Source of the DNA: an uncultured Planctomycetales bacterium
GTDB taxonomy: Bacteria > Planctomycetota > Planctomycetia > Isosphaerales > Isosphaeraceae
DNA: 54,455 bases
Direction of reading: 5' to 3'
NCBI GenBank assembly: GCA_903926465.1
Contig: CAIYJE010000063.1
Location: 1 to 54,455, forward strand
A program made the translations under genes and the position numbers. Positions 1-9,187 of this stretch are shown piece after piece (within the stretch, counting starts at the first letter, position 1; every line of letters begins with the position of its first letter). The notes under the pieces were generated by a model. It saw only the letters and a program-made list of their open reading frames with translations, had not been told where the DNA came from and ran no database searches.

Positions 1-307
1 CCCCCCCCCCCCCCCCCCCCCGCGGAGAAGCGCGAGGGGGGGCAATACCGTCCAAGATACCGGAATCGGCTTGAGAGTCAAAAGCGTGGCTTGACCACAT
101 CCGATCTGAATCGTGCCCCCATGGATACGCCACACGATTACTTCCCGCTCGACCAGTGGCCAAACATCCAATACGAATCCAAGGGCCAATACGAATCCAA
201 GGGCCTTGGCAGGAACCAACGCGGTGGGTTGAATATTCCAATCAGGCACGAACGCGTACCGTCACAGGCGCTAAGCTCCAGGCCACCCATTGAACTCAGG
301 AGTTCTC
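1..307. other. Gene-free left edge with a 21-base poly-C run
   Basis: The window opens with 21 consecutive C residues, then a G-rich stretch. Open frames here are short, overlap one another and have no ribosome-binding site or recognisable protein content, so no gene is called. A run this long at the exact edge may be a contig-end or assembly artefact rather than biology. The only other structure is an 18-base tandem duplication, listed separately. Confidence 0.6.
168..203. repeat. 18-bp tandem duplication (two copies)
   Basis: The unit CCAATACGAATCCAAGGG occurs twice back to back without mismatch (168-185 and 186-203). It lies in non-coding sequence about 100 bases upstream of the SGNH hydrolase. 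Two copies are too few to call a functional iteron array; it looks like a simple slippage duplication. Confidence 0.85.
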
Positions 308-1573
308 ATGCTCAGGCGCTTTCCACACTCCTGCATCTTGAGCTTGCTTCTGGTGACCATTGCCCCGCCGGCCAGCCAGGCCGAATACGCCGTACACGAT
401 GGAGATACGGTGGTTTTCCTGGGCGATAGCATCACGGCCGCCCGGACGTACGGGAAGATCATCGAAAATTACACATTGCTCCGGTTCCCTGAGCGCAAGG
501 TCACATTCATCAATGCGGGCCGGGGCGGCGACACTGCGGCCGGCGGCCTCAAACGCCTGGACGAGGATGTGTTCTCCCGTGGTGCGAGCGTGCTGATCGT
601 GGCCTACGGCATCAACGACATTGGCTGGGGCACTAAAGCCGACGACGAACACCGCCAGCTCTACCTGAACTCGATTGCCGGCATCGTCAAGGCCTGCAAG
701 ATGCGTGGGGTCCGGGTCTTCATCTGCTCGGCCGCCATCACCGCCGAAGATCCAGACCGTGCCAGCGGCGGGTTTCTGGAACAAATGTGCGACGCCGGCA
801 TGGCCTTGGCACGCGAGCAAGGGGAATCCAGTATCGACGTCCAGCGCTCCATGCGGGCCGCCCAGCGCAGGGTACTGGAAGCCAATGCTCAGACCGTTCA
901 GGAAAAAGATAAGGTCAGCCTGCACGCCACCGACGGAGTTCACCTTAATGAGCTCGGGCAACTCGCCATGGCGTTCGCCATCCTCAAAGGGCTGGGGGCT
1001 CCAGCCGTGGTCTCGGCCGTGAATATCGACGCCAATCAGCTAGCCGTGACCAGCGCCGAGGGATGCAAAATCACCAATCTGAAGGGGAATGGTCAGCAGC
1101 TTGAGTTCGACCGGCTGGACGACGGTCTGCCGCTCAACCTGGGCCTTTTCGTCGTACTTCAGTTCCGGTTCGTGCCGGTTCACGAGGAACTGAACCACTA
1201 CATGCTCACCGTGACCGGATTGCCCCCGGGAACTCGTTACGAGGTGCTCGCCGATGGTCGTTCGCTGGGCACGTTCCCCGTTGACCAGCTTCGAAACAGC
1301 GTGAACATCAGCCACGCAACCGGCAACGGCTGGGTTCCCGGCGGCCCCTGGGATGCCCAGGCCTGGGCCCTGGCCAAGCTTACCGACGCACGCAGCGAAC
1401 TGGCTGCCGCTCTGTTCAGCACCAAGGAATTTGAGCCGCAACGGCCGGATTTGGCCAATATCATCGCCCAGACCGATGATGCCAACGCCCACCTCGTCCG
1501 CCTGCAACGCAGCCTGGTTCAGCCCCGCCCGTTCCATTTCATCGTCCGCCCCGCAGCCGAGCCAAAGCCCTGA
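308..1573 (+). CDS. Exported SGNH/GDSL-family hydrolase
   Basis: A 421-residue protein. The ATG at 308 is preferred over the in-frame TTG at 290 because AGGAG lies 7 bases upstream of it. Residues 1-25 form a signal peptide with an ASQA-like cleavage site. The SGNH blocks are visible: GDS at 39-41 (nucleophile Ser41), the Gly of AGRGGDT near 74, GIND at 101-104 and DGVHL with Asp209/His212. The C-terminal 200 residues resemble the accessory region of planctomycete SGNH proteins. The family cleaves O-acyl esters on carbohydrates or lipids, so an acetyl-esterase role outside the cytoplasm is likely; substrate unknown. It stands alone and is followed by a hairpin terminator. Confidence 0.88.
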   Translation: MLRRFPHSCILSLLLVTIAPPASQAEYAVHDGDTVVFLGDSITAARTYGKIIENYTLLRFPERKVTFINAGRGGDTAAGGLKRLDEDVFSRGASVLIVAYGINDIGWGTKADDEHRQLYLNSIAGIVKACKMRGVRVFICSAAITAEDPDRASGGFLEQMCDAGMALAREQGESSIDVQRSMRAAQRRVLEANAQTVQEKDKVSLHATDGVHLNELGQLAMAFAILKGLGAPAVVSAVNIDANQLAVTSAEGCKITNLKGNGQQLEFDRLDDGLPLNLGLFVVLQFRFVPVHEELNHYMLTVTGLPPGTRYEVLADGRSLGTFPVDQLRNSVNISHATGNGWVPGGPWDAQAWALAKLTDARSELAAALFSTKEFEPQRPDLANIIAQTDDANAHLVRLQRSLVQPRPFHFIVRPAAEPKP

Positions 1574-1644
1574 CCCAGGGCAAAGTACCAGGATAAAAAA
1601 CGGAGACTTCTCGTTCAACACCACCGCTCAGGTTTGAAATGTCG

Positions 1645-1675
1645 CACGCCTCTCCGAGGCGTGTTCTTTGTTTTC
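1645..1675 (+). terminator. Rho-independent terminator after the SGNH hydrolase
   Basis: CACGCCTC / GAGGCGTG form an 8-bp perfect stem with a TCC loop (1645-1663), followed by a T-rich tract TTCTTTGTTTT. It is about 70 bases past the SGNH stop codon. Confidence 0.75.
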
Positions 1676-1864
1676 CATCAGGCTGATGACTCGACTCAGA
1701 GAGTCGAGCGACTTTGAATCAGTTTCCCAAGCTTTCGGGTAAATTCCCGCATGTTTCAGATATTCCGGTGGAGGTGTTCGGCGAGAAGTGTCAAAAAACG
1801 GCATAATCAGACTGATTCTTGCGTTCATTCTCAACTTCGCCCCGACCGGAAACCGGTTGCCGCC

Positions 1865-2638
1865 ATGCCCACTCACGCGATTTCGACCCGGCTTGCCTGG
1901 GAACCTGGGCCGTTCACTCCTTCGCTCTCAAGCGATCAGGTCCACGTCTGGCGATTCCACCTGGACGACCAGGCCTCGGAAACGTGCCAGCGGTTGCGAT
2001 CCTGGCTTTCTGCTGAGGAATGCACGCGTGCGGATCGGTTTCATCGCGTCCGAGACCGACAGCGGTTCCTGATTGGTCGGGGCGCTCTGCGCGATCTACT
2101 GGGCCGTTATGTTGGCCTGTTACCCCAGGACTTGCGGTTTGCCACCGGGCCGTTTGGCAAGCCCAGGTTAGAGCAGCCAAACGACTCCGCCATCCAGTTC
2201 AACCTCAGCCACTCGCACGGGCATGGGGTCATCGCGGTAAGTAAGGGACGGGAACTGGGGATCGATATCGAGATGATGCGGCCGATGGAAAACATGGATG
2301 CCATCGCCAACCGCTTCTTCGCGGTGGGCGAACATTCCACGTACCTGGCGCAACCCGAAGCACTTCGCCCCCTCGCCTTCTTTCGGGTCTGGACTCGTAA
2401 AGAGGCCTACCTGAAAGCAACTGGAACCGGAATCTCGGTGCCGCTAGACTCGTTTGAAGTCACAGTGGATCCAGGCGATCCACCGGCAATTCGCCATGTT
2501 GCTGACCAGCCGGACGAAGCGGCACGCTGGTCGATGCGTGAATTCTGGCCCCAGGCCGATGCCCTGGTCTCGCTGGCCGTGGAAGGGCAGGGGTGGGCCA
2601 CGTATGGCTATGATTACAGCCCCAGAGACTCCTGCTAA
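1865..2638 (+). CDS. Sfp-type 4'-phosphopantetheinyl transferase
   Basis: A 257-residue protein from the ATG at 1865; the frame stays open upstream to 1751 but that part has no family similarity. Enzymes of this family move phosphopantetheine from coenzyme A onto a conserved Ser of acyl or peptidyl carrier proteins. Signature motifs: LGIDIE (Asp134, Glu136, Mg binding), WTRKEAYLK (Trp176, Lys179, Glu180, Lys184) and the NLSHSHGHG stretch near 114. Length fits the two-domain Sfp/Gsp class rather than the ~120-residue AcpS class. No polyketide, peptide synthetase or carrier protein gene lies nearby, so its partner is elsewhere in the genome. Confidence 0.9.
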   Translation: MPTHAISTRLAWEPGPFTPSLSSDQVHVWRFHLDDQASETCQRLRSWLSAEECTRADRFHRVRDRQRFLIGRGALRDLLGRYVGLLPQDLRFATGPFGKPRLEQPNDSAIQFNLSHSHGHGVIAVSKGRELGIDIEMMRPMENMDAIANRFFAVGEHSTYLAQPEALRPLAFFRVWTRKEAYLKATGTGISVPLDSFEVTVDPGDPPAIRHVADQPDEAARWSMREFWPQADALVSLAVEGQGWATYGYDYSPRDSC

Positions 2639-2709
2639 CGCCTCTTCATCATTGAACGAGTCGCCGCAAACCATCCCTGCTTAATTCCCAGTCTCCAAGG
2701 ACAACACTT

Positions 2710-4539
2710 ATGCCGATCGGTTTGATAAGAAGCCATTTCAAAACCGGGACTGGCACCGAGTCCACGAGGTGCCTGTCCCAGGTTTTCAAATCGCCTCTCA
2801 CGTTTCAATGCTCACCCGTTGCTCGGCGCCTGAGTGTTGCGGGAGCCATCGTGGGCCTGATCACGGCGTCCGCAGCGTGGTCTGGATCTTTGCTCGCTCC
2901 CAAGTCGAGTTCGGACAATCTACCGGTATTGATTCAGGTGGATGCCGGTGCAGACATTGGCCCCATGCGGCCTGTATGGCGGTTCTTTGGTCATGACGAG
3001 CCCAATTACACCTACATGCAAGATGGCGAGAAGCTGCTCACCCAGCTCGCCGACCTGAGCCCGGAACCGGTCTACATTCGCACCCATAACCTGCTGACCT
3101 CAGGAGACGGAACTCCTGCGCTCAAGTGGGGCTCCACGGGAGTCTATTCCGAGGACGAACAAGGTAACCCACACTACAATTGGACCATCCTGGACCGGAT
3201 CTTTGACACCTATCGCGACCGCAAAGTCCGACCTTTGGTTCAGATTGGCTTCATGCCCAAGGCTCTCTCAAGCCACCCTGAACCGTATCAGCACTCCTGG
3301 ATTCCCGGTGGCAAAGCACCGCTGGACACGGGCTGGGCTTACCCACCAAACGATTATGAGAAGTGGGGCGAACTGGTCTTCCAGTGGGCCAAGCACTGTG
3401 TGGAGCGTTACGGCATTGACGAGGTGAAGCACTGGTACTGGGAGGTCTGGAACGAGCCCAACATTTTCTACTGGCGCGGCACTCCCGAAGAATATCATCG
3501 GCTCTATGACCACGCTGTGATGGGTGTGAGACGTGCACTTCCCGAAGCACGCGTAGGCGGCCCTCACGTGGCCGGTACCCGAACCCCGGAATCCACTCGC
3601 TTCCTGAAAGGCTTCCTGGAGCATTGCATCCGAGGCAAGAATGCCGTTACGGGTGAGGTTGGAACACCGATTGACTTCGTGGCGTTCCACGCCAAAGGAA
3701 CACCTCGGTTTGCAGACGGACACGTGAGCACGGGCATTGCCTCGCAGTTGCAAGACATTAACAATGGGTTTTCGGTGGTGGCCAGCTATCCAGAGCTGAA
3801 ACATTTACCCATCATCATTGGCGAATCCGACCCCGATGGTTGTGCTGCGTGTCCATCCACGGTTTATCCTCCCAACGGATACCGCAACGGCACTCTGTAT
3901 GCCAGTTATACGGCGGCTTCATTTGCGCGCAAATACGCGCTGGCCGACCGGCATGCTGTGAATTTTGAAGGGGCCGTGACCTGGGCGTTTGAATTCGAGA
4001 ACCAGCCGTACTTCGCTGGGTTCCGGGTGCTTGCCTCCAACGGCATTCCACTACCAGTCCTGAACGTTTTCCGCATGTTCGGCCTGATGGGGGGCCAGCG
4101 GATCAAAACCGTGAGCAGTGAAGAAATGCCACTGGATCAGATCATGAGCCAGGGTGCCAACCGGCCCGACGTGGGCGCACTCAGCTCACGACAGGGGAAT
4201 CGCGTGGCTGTGCTCATCTGGCACCATTATGATGAAGACGTAACCGGCCCGAGCGCTGCAATTACGCTGAATCTGACCAACCTGCCCGGCGGCAACCGGC
4301 CTGTGCTGGCGCAACAGTTCCGGATTGATGGAACGCACAGCAACGCTTTCAGTCGCTGGCAGGCCATGGGATCGCCCCAAGCTCCAAGCCCGGAACAACG
4401 AACCGAACTGGAACAAGCGTCTGACCTCAGTTTGCTGGGCTCACCCACGTGGCATACGCCCCAAGCTGGAAGCCTTTCGCTGACCATCGACCTACCGCGT
4501 CAGGGCGTGAGCTTATTGCTGCTGGAAGCGGCACCTTGA
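2710..4539 (+). CDS. Exported GH39-like glycoside hydrolase
   Basis: A 609-residue protein from the ATG at 2710, with AAGGA about 8 bases upstream. A hydrophobic segment at about 42-58 is the likely signal sequence; the unusually long stretch before it includes about 16 residues encoded by a REP-like palindrome. The (beta/alpha)8 glycosidase domain covers about 75-450. WEVWNEPN supplies the acid/base Glu249 and IIIGESDPDG the nucleophile Glu372, the pattern of clan GH-A enzymes, closest to GH39 (beta-xylosidase / iduronidase type). The C-terminal part fits the beta-sandwich usual in that family. Substrate cannot be told from sequence. Single gene, facing a convergent protease gene. Confidence 0.82.
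   Translation: MPIGLIRSHFKTGTGTESTRCLSQVFKSPLTFQCSPVARRLSVAGAIVGLITASAAWSGSLLAPKSSSDNLPVLIQVDAGADIGPMRPVWRFFGHDEPNYTYMQDGEKLLTQLADLSPEPVYIRTHNLLTSGDGTPALKWGSTGVYSEDEQGNPHYNWTILDRIFDTYRDRKVRPLVQIGFMPKALSSHPEPYQHSWIPGGKAPLDTGWAYPPNDYEKWGELVFQWAKHCVERYGIDEVKHWYWEVWNEPNIFYWRGTPEEYHRLYDHAVMGVRRALPEARVGGPHVAGTRTPESTRFLKGFLEHCIRGKNAVTGEVGTPIDFVAFHAKGTPRFADGHVSTGIASQLQDINNGFSVVASYPELKHLPIIIGESDPDGCAACPSTVYPPNGYRNGTLYASYTAASFARKYALADRHAVNFEGAVTWAFEFENQPYFAGFRVLASNGIPLPVLNVFRMFGLMGGQRIKTVSSEEMPLDQIMSQGANRPDVGALSSRQGNRVAVLIWHHYDEDVTGPSAAITLNLTNLPGGNRPVLAQQFRIDGTHSNAFSRWQAMGSPQAPSPEQRTELEQASDLSLLGSPTWHTPQAGSLSLTIDLPRQGVSLLLLEAAP
2740..2786. repeat. REP-like palindrome inside the GH39 coding region
   Basis: AAAACCGGGACTGGCACC (2740-2757) and GGTGCCTGTCCCAGGTTTT (2768-2786) are imperfect reverse complements around a 10-base centre. 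The arms resemble short dispersed palindromes I recall from planctomycete genomes. Here the element lies within an open reading frame and is translated as part of an N-terminal extension. No second copy was seen in this window. Confidence 0.7.
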
Positions 4540-4698
4540 CCGCAACCCCACCTGCCCACGATCGAAGAAAACAGGGGGAGTATGCCGGCGAACGGTAATC
4601 CAGGGCATTCCAGGTAAACTCCCTCTGCCAGGTTATATGCCGCTGCGGCTCGGCTCAAGAAGGGTCAAACCACAACGCCACTGCAATGACCTGCCACC

Positions 4699-4740
4699 AA
4701 ACGAAGCGAGCCGCCCAAGTTGGGCGGCTCGCTTCGTTTT
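4699..4740. terminator. Bidirectional terminator between convergent genes
   Basis: A nearly perfect palindrome: 19-base arms (left 4699-4717) closing on a 3-base loop, with an A-rich left flank and TTTT on the right, so it can act on both strands. It sits between the GH39 stop (4539) and the stop of the minus-strand protease (4770), about 30 bases from the latter. Confidence 0.85.
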
Positions 4741-4769
4741 GCGTCAAGAACGTTCCATCCACCGATTCT

Positions 4770-7268
4770 TTACTTCTTGTCGTCTTCCAGGCCACCCAGG
4801 GCGGCCTCGATCTTGGCCTTGTCATCCAGCAAGACAAAGCCCTTGAACTGGGCTTCCAGCGGCTTCTGGGAGACGTTGGATGCACACAGGCCAATCTTCA
4901 CATCGTCGGGGAAGTCCAGCAGTAGTTGCTTGGTACCCAGGCTCAGCGTATCTCCCACCACGATCAGGCAACTGATCCGTCCGTTCCGCCTGGAAATCCC
5001 GAGCATCATCTCAGACTCGGGAACCGGCAGATATATCGGCTGGATCAGATGTTCGCCCTTCTTGACAATCTCGATCAGGATCTTTTGCTCAAGTACCGGT
5101 CGGCCATCCTGGGTGAAACTCGCTCTTTCCAGCCGCATGTAGTTATTGGCGTCCTGGTAGAGCAGCAACCCCGCGCCCTGGAAGGTGCCGGGCGGCTTGC
5201 GCTTGGTCTGGCCCCGGGCATCACGGTAAGAGACTCCCTCGGGCAGGGCCAGCGGTTCCGCACCTGGGTTCATATCACCCGTCACCCCTACCAGGGCCAT
5301 GAAGTCTCCCTTCACATCGATCAAGCTCATCGGCGCATTATTGACCGGCTTCTTCTGCTTCCGGACTTCCGGGGCAAGCACATGCAACTTGGGAGGAATG
5401 GTGAGCTTGATGGTGCCATCGTCATCGTTCTTGCTCAGGTGGCAATCCTGCTCGGGGTCAATCAGGGGACTGAGTTTCTCCATACTCTTGCGGAACATCT
5501 TCTCAACGATGCGCTGGATTGAGTTCGGAGGCAGAATCGGACCAGGCTTCTGGGGCACATCCAGGGTTCTGGGCGCGTGGTACACCTGTTTGCCGGCGGT
5601 ATCCAGGTGGGAGGTCTGCACCAGGACTTTGCGGCTATTGCCCTGGAACTGCGCCTGAACCCGGCCAACCACGGCCCGTTTCTTGTCGGGTGTAGCGGCC
5701 GACGACATCGGTACGGCCGTGGCACCAGGCAGTGGGTCCCAGGTCCCGTCTGGCTTGGGACCGAACTTGGAAACCGAATCAGCGGCAGCCACTTGTACAT
5801 TCACGGTATTGACCTGGTCTCGCGGGTCAATCAGTTCCGCCTGGATCGTGAGATCAGCGCCCGATGTGGAGAGTGAGTTCACAACGTATTGCGGTTCTCC
5901 CACGGTACCGGCCAGAGCGGTCCGAATATGATCGGCCGGCACCAGGAAGCCAATGGTGTCTGCACTGCTGGCCTTGGCAACGGCCATGCCGATAAACCGC
6001 CCGGTCCGAGCATCGACAATCGGGCCGCCGCTGTTGCCTGGCTGAAGCGATCCATCGACCTGGATCAGCTTGATCTGGCCGAACCGATCATCGCGCCGAA
6101 TTGCGGAGATACCGCCCTTGGTGATGGTGATCGACGGATTCCCCTCCGATTGTGCGATCTTGGAGACCAGGCCACCTAGCGGGAACCCACCGCCGATGTA
6201 GCTCTGCCCCTCGGTTGGCACAATGGCCGCGTTCAATGCCAGCGGTTTGGGCGGATTCATCACTTTGCGGGCAACCAGAAACGCGATATCGGTCTCAACG
6301 TCATCCGAAGGGTACGCTGCGGCAAGCTGGGCTTTTGCCACCTGCTCCTGACCCGGCTGGCCACTGCGGAACACCACTTCCAGTTCCGGCACGGCGTCTT
6401 TGGGGATCATGCTTGGCGGAATCTCTTCAAGGTCCAGCGTGGCCACATGCCGATTCGTGGCCATCAAGACGGTTCCGTCTGGCTGGGTCTCGATCGCATA
6501 ACCGGTTCCGGTGGAGAACGTTTTGCCACCAACCTTGAGCTTGATATAAACCGTGGCGTCCTTGAGGTCGGCCACAATCTGTTCACTGGTGCGTTCTTGC
6601 GTGGGGGCGGCAACCACGGCCGGCGGAGTGATGGTTGCGGTTGGCAGAACCGGCTGAACCGGAGCAGGGGCGGGCGTCACGGCAGGCACGGAAGCCTGAG
6701 CAACCGCGGGGGCTGCGGTGGGGGTCACGGCTGCGGCCGGTGCGGCTCCTGCGTTGACTTGGTTCCGGAACTGCTCGTTACGAGGGGCCGGCTGAGCCCC
6801 GTTCTCAATATCGGCCAACACCTTGTTGTTCTGATCGATCTTGGCTTTTCGGTCGCTCAGGACGAAGAACATCGCACCGATACTGGCAGCAAGTACAGCC
6901 ACCCCAATTCCAATCCGGATCGGTCCCACGGAAGAATTCGCGGGCTGGGCAGACGATCCACGGGTTCTGACCGGTGCTGCTCCGGCGCCCTGAGCATTGC
7001 CACGCCTGGGAAGCGCAGGGGCTGGCAGCAGGGGATCCTGATCGTGATCGCTCTCGCTCAGGGACGCCAGATCATCAAAGGCCGAGGCAGACCGCTGAGG
7101 CAGAACCGGCCGAGTAGCTCCGTTCCTCGGAGCTGGTGCAGCATCCTGACCCGTGGCCTCTGCAACACTGAATTTATTGCCACACTTTGGGCACTTGATC
7201 CGGGTGGCCGGCCCTTCTGGCAATGATAACTTGGTCTGGCAGGATGGACAGTTCACATAACTCGCCAT
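4770..7268 (-). CDS. Membrane-anchored trypsin-like serine protease with N-terminal zinc ribbon
   Basis: An 832-residue protein; GGAGG precedes the ATG. Residues 1-36 are an MJ0042-type zinc ribbon (Cys7, Cys10, Cys26, Cys29), followed by a disordered basic/Pro-rich linker, one membrane helix at about 118-138 and an Ala/Pro-rich spacer. The protease domain has the complete triad His274 (TNRHVA), Asp327 (ETDIAFL) and Ser413 (GNSGGP), as in DegP/HtrA-like trypsin folds, but no clear PDZ domain follows. About 350 C-terminal residues (480-832) are unassigned. The topology puts the zinc ribbon in the cytoplasm and the protease across the membrane, suggesting quality control or signal transmission. 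Monocistronic. Confidence 0.85.
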   Translation of the reverse strand: MASYVNCPSCQTKLSLPEGPATRIKCPKCGNKFSVAEATGQDAAPAPRNGATRPVLPQRSASAFDDLASLSESDHDQDPLLPAPALPRRGNAQGAGAAPVRTRGSSAQPANSSVGPIRIGIGVAVLAASIGAMFFVLSDRKAKIDQNNKVLADIENGAQPAPRNEQFRNQVNAGAAPAAAVTPTAAPAVAQASVPAVTPAPAPVQPVLPTATITPPAVVAAPTQERTSEQIVADLKDATVYIKLKVGGKTFSTGTGYAIETQPDGTVLMATNRHVATLDLEEIPPSMIPKDAVPELEVVFRSGQPGQEQVAKAQLAAAYPSDDVETDIAFLVARKVMNPPKPLALNAAIVPTEGQSYIGGGFPLGGLVSKIAQSEGNPSITITKGGISAIRRDDRFGQIKLIQVDGSLQPGNSGGPIVDARTGRFIGMAVAKASSADTIGFLVPADHIRTALAGTVGEPQYVVNSLSTSGADLTIQAELIDPRDQVNTVNVQVAAADSVSKFGPKPDGTWDPLPGATAVPMSSAATPDKKRAVVGRVQAQFQGNSRKVLVQTSHLDTAGKQVYHAPRTLDVPQKPGPILPPNSIQRIVEKMFRKSMEKLSPLIDPEQDCHLSKNDDDGTIKLTIPPKLHVLAPEVRKQKKPVNNAPMSLIDVKGDFMALVGVTGDMNPGAEPLALPEGVSYRDARGQTKRKPPGTFQGAGLLLYQDANNYMRLERASFTQDGRPVLEQKILIEIVKKGEHLIQPIYLPVPESEMMLGISRRNGRISCLIVVGDTLSLGTKQLLLDFPDDVKIGLCASNVSQKPLEAQFKGFVLLDDKAKIEAALGGLEDDKK

Positions 7269-7674
7269 TGGAGATTTTCCTCCCGAGCCTTGCTTCGATG
7301 AACCTTACATATGTCTGGAGCTGGGATTTTCTGAGAAGAAGACCTAGCCAGTCATCAGCCCCAGTGACTCCCAATCATGAGCGTCCAGTCGTCCGGTTCT
7401 CACCTCTTGCTTTTAGGAATTTGCAGGAGAGAAGTACCGTTCAGACCCTGTCTGACTCCGGAACAACCTCTGCAAGTTTACAGCCTGGCTCAAGGGATGT
7501 GACCGAAAATCGGTCCGTTTTTCCCAGAGTGTTCAGGCGAATCCCTATCAGGAAACTTCCAGACAACGGATCGCGCTGAATCCCAACTGAGCCGTTCGAT
7601 GAGGATGCTCACGGGAACCCACGGCCGCCGAGCCTGAACCCAGCGTGATGCTTAACCCGGGCGGTACGGTTGTT
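7269..7674. other. Intergenic region upstream of the protease
   Basis: About 400 bases between two minus-strand genes, with no convincing coding frame. At 7501-7522, GACCGA-AAA-TCGGTC is followed by CGTTTTT, a terminator-like hairpin read on the plus strand although no plus-strand gene precedes it. The protease promoter should lie here; no clear -35/-10 pair was found. Confidence 0.5.
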
Positions 7675-9132
7675 TCAGGAAACTGCAATCGGCGTTCCGT
7701 GATAAACCGGAAACGGGCGATCGAGCGTATCGCGCCAGAAGGTCTGGGCGGGAATTCCGAGTGTCTGGTAAATGGTGGCGGCCAGGTTTTCTGGGGTCTG
7801 CGGCTGGGCGATGGGAGTTCCGCCGGAACGGTCGGTGGCACCCACAATTCGTCCGCCTGGAATTCCACCCCCAGCCAGTAGAATGGACTGCGCACGCCCC
7901 CAGTGGTCACGCCCCGGCAGCTTGTAATGCTGGGGTAGGTGCGAGATGCGAGGCGTGCGGCCGAACTCGCTGGCCATCACCACCAGCGTGCTTTCAAGCA
8001 AGCCAGACTCCTGAAGGTCTTCCAGCAATGCGGCCAGGGCCCGATCGGTGGGAGGAAAGAGTTTATCTCTCAGGCTGGGGAACGCATTGCCGTGGGTGTC
8101 CCAGCTCTCGTTATTCCCCAGGTTAACCTGCACCAGACTGACCCCGGCCTCAACCAACCGCCGGCTCATAAGCAAGGACCAGCCGAAGGAATTGTTGCCA
8201 TACCGTTCCAGGACCTGGGCCGGCTCGCGTGAGAGGTCAAAGGCAGATCGAACCCTGGGCTCGGTCAGCAGCGAGGCCGCCGCCTCACGATATGACCCCA
8301 AAGACGCCGTTGAGGCCGAGCGATCCATGGCCTGAACCTGATTGTCAATCTGCCGCAGCAGTCCCAACCGCCCTTGAAGTCGGTCGGCCTGGAACCCTTC
8401 GGGCACACTCAGGCTGGAGAGGTCGAACTGCTTCCTTCGGGGGGAATAGGCACGCTGCTGATGGTCAAACTCGTAATCCGGAAACGCGCCATAGGCCGAG
8501 GCCTCGAATGCCGAGACATCCAGGAACCAGGGCTCATGCCGGGTACCGAGCAAACCGGCAAACTGACCAGGGATCACCCGACCGGTGTTATGGACAATCC
8601 TGTCCGGCAACACAATGACCGGAGGCAGATGGTTTCTGGGGGGTGCCAGGGCGTTTGCCAGCGCCGCGATGGACGGTTCGTCTTCGGGCCGGGGTCGGGT
8701 GGGATCAAACCCGGTGGGAAGCGTGGACCGCCCGGTGAGCATGAAGGCATGGCCGGCCGAATGATCATTGGTGCCATGCGTCAGTGATCGGACCACGGTG
8801 TAAAGGTGGCTAACCTGAGCCAGCCTGGGTAAGGGATCACAGATCCACAACCCCTCAGTACGGGTGGCAATCGGCTTGAATTCGCCGCGGATCTCTTCGG
8901 GAGCATCCGGCTTGGGGTCAAAGCTATCAATCTGCGACAGCCCGCCCGACAGAAAGATAAAAATCACGCTTCGAGGCGGTGCAGGGGGAGATCCAGGGGT
9001 TGCAGCTCGCAGGGCCGTTAGCTCGGCATGGCCCAACCCCAGAAGCCCGATGGCACCCGCCTGGAGGGCCACCCTGCGTGATACCCTGGGATGTGCACAC
9101 GCAACTGGCGAATCAAGGGAGGGTCTGACCAT
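7675..9132 (-). CDS. DUF1501 family protein (twin-arginine leader), copy A
   Basis: A 485-residue protein from the ATG at 9132, supported by TGGAGG about 11 bases upstream; an in-frame start at 9195 is less likely. The N-terminus has SRR (residues 18-20) followed by a hydrophobic stretch, as in Tat signals of this family. Family hallmarks: FIFLSGGLSQIDSFDPKP, APEEIRGEFKPI, SWDTHGNAFPSL, ASEFGRTPRI and GRDHWGRAQSILLAGG. DUF1501 proteins belong to the alkaline-phosphatase/sulfatase-like fold group and are greatly expanded in planctomycetes; their substrate is unknown. It follows copy B by 55 bases on the same strand, probably one transcript. Confidence 0.88.
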   Translation of the reverse strand: MVRPSLDSPVACAHPRVSRRVALQAGAIGLLGLGHAELTALRAATPGSPPAPPRSVIFIFLSGGLSQIDSFDPKPDAPEEIRGEFKPIATRTEGLWICDPLPRLAQVSHLYTVVRSLTHGTNDHSAGHAFMLTGRSTLPTGFDPTRPRPEDEPSIAALANALAPPRNHLPPVIVLPDRIVHNTGRVIPGQFAGLLGTRHEPWFLDVSAFEASAYGAFPDYEFDHQQRAYSPRRKQFDLSSLSVPEGFQADRLQGRLGLLRQIDNQVQAMDRSASTASLGSYREAAASLLTEPRVRSAFDLSREPAQVLERYGNNSFGWSLLMSRRLVEAGVSLVQVNLGNNESWDTHGNAFPSLRDKLFPPTDRALAALLEDLQESGLLESTLVVMASEFGRTPRISHLPQHYKLPGRDHWGRAQSILLAGGGIPGGRIVGATDRSGGTPIAQPQTPENLAATIYQTLGIPAQTFWRDTLDRPFPVYHGTPIAVS

Positions 9133-9187
9133 TTTGCAGAAAACCTCCAGTGGAAGAGAGAGGCGTAAGCCAGAAAAGGCTTCAAAG

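Noticed and set aside
91-429. 112-codon open frame at the left edge
   Set aside because: It overlaps the SGNH signal peptide region in another frame, has no ribosome-binding site and contains the tandem duplication; protein content is not credible.
6447-7226. 259-codon plus-strand open frame opposite the protease gene
   Set aside because: Antisense to the zinc ribbon and linker region; Gly/Arg-rich composition is an echo of the Ala/Pro-rich coding strand.
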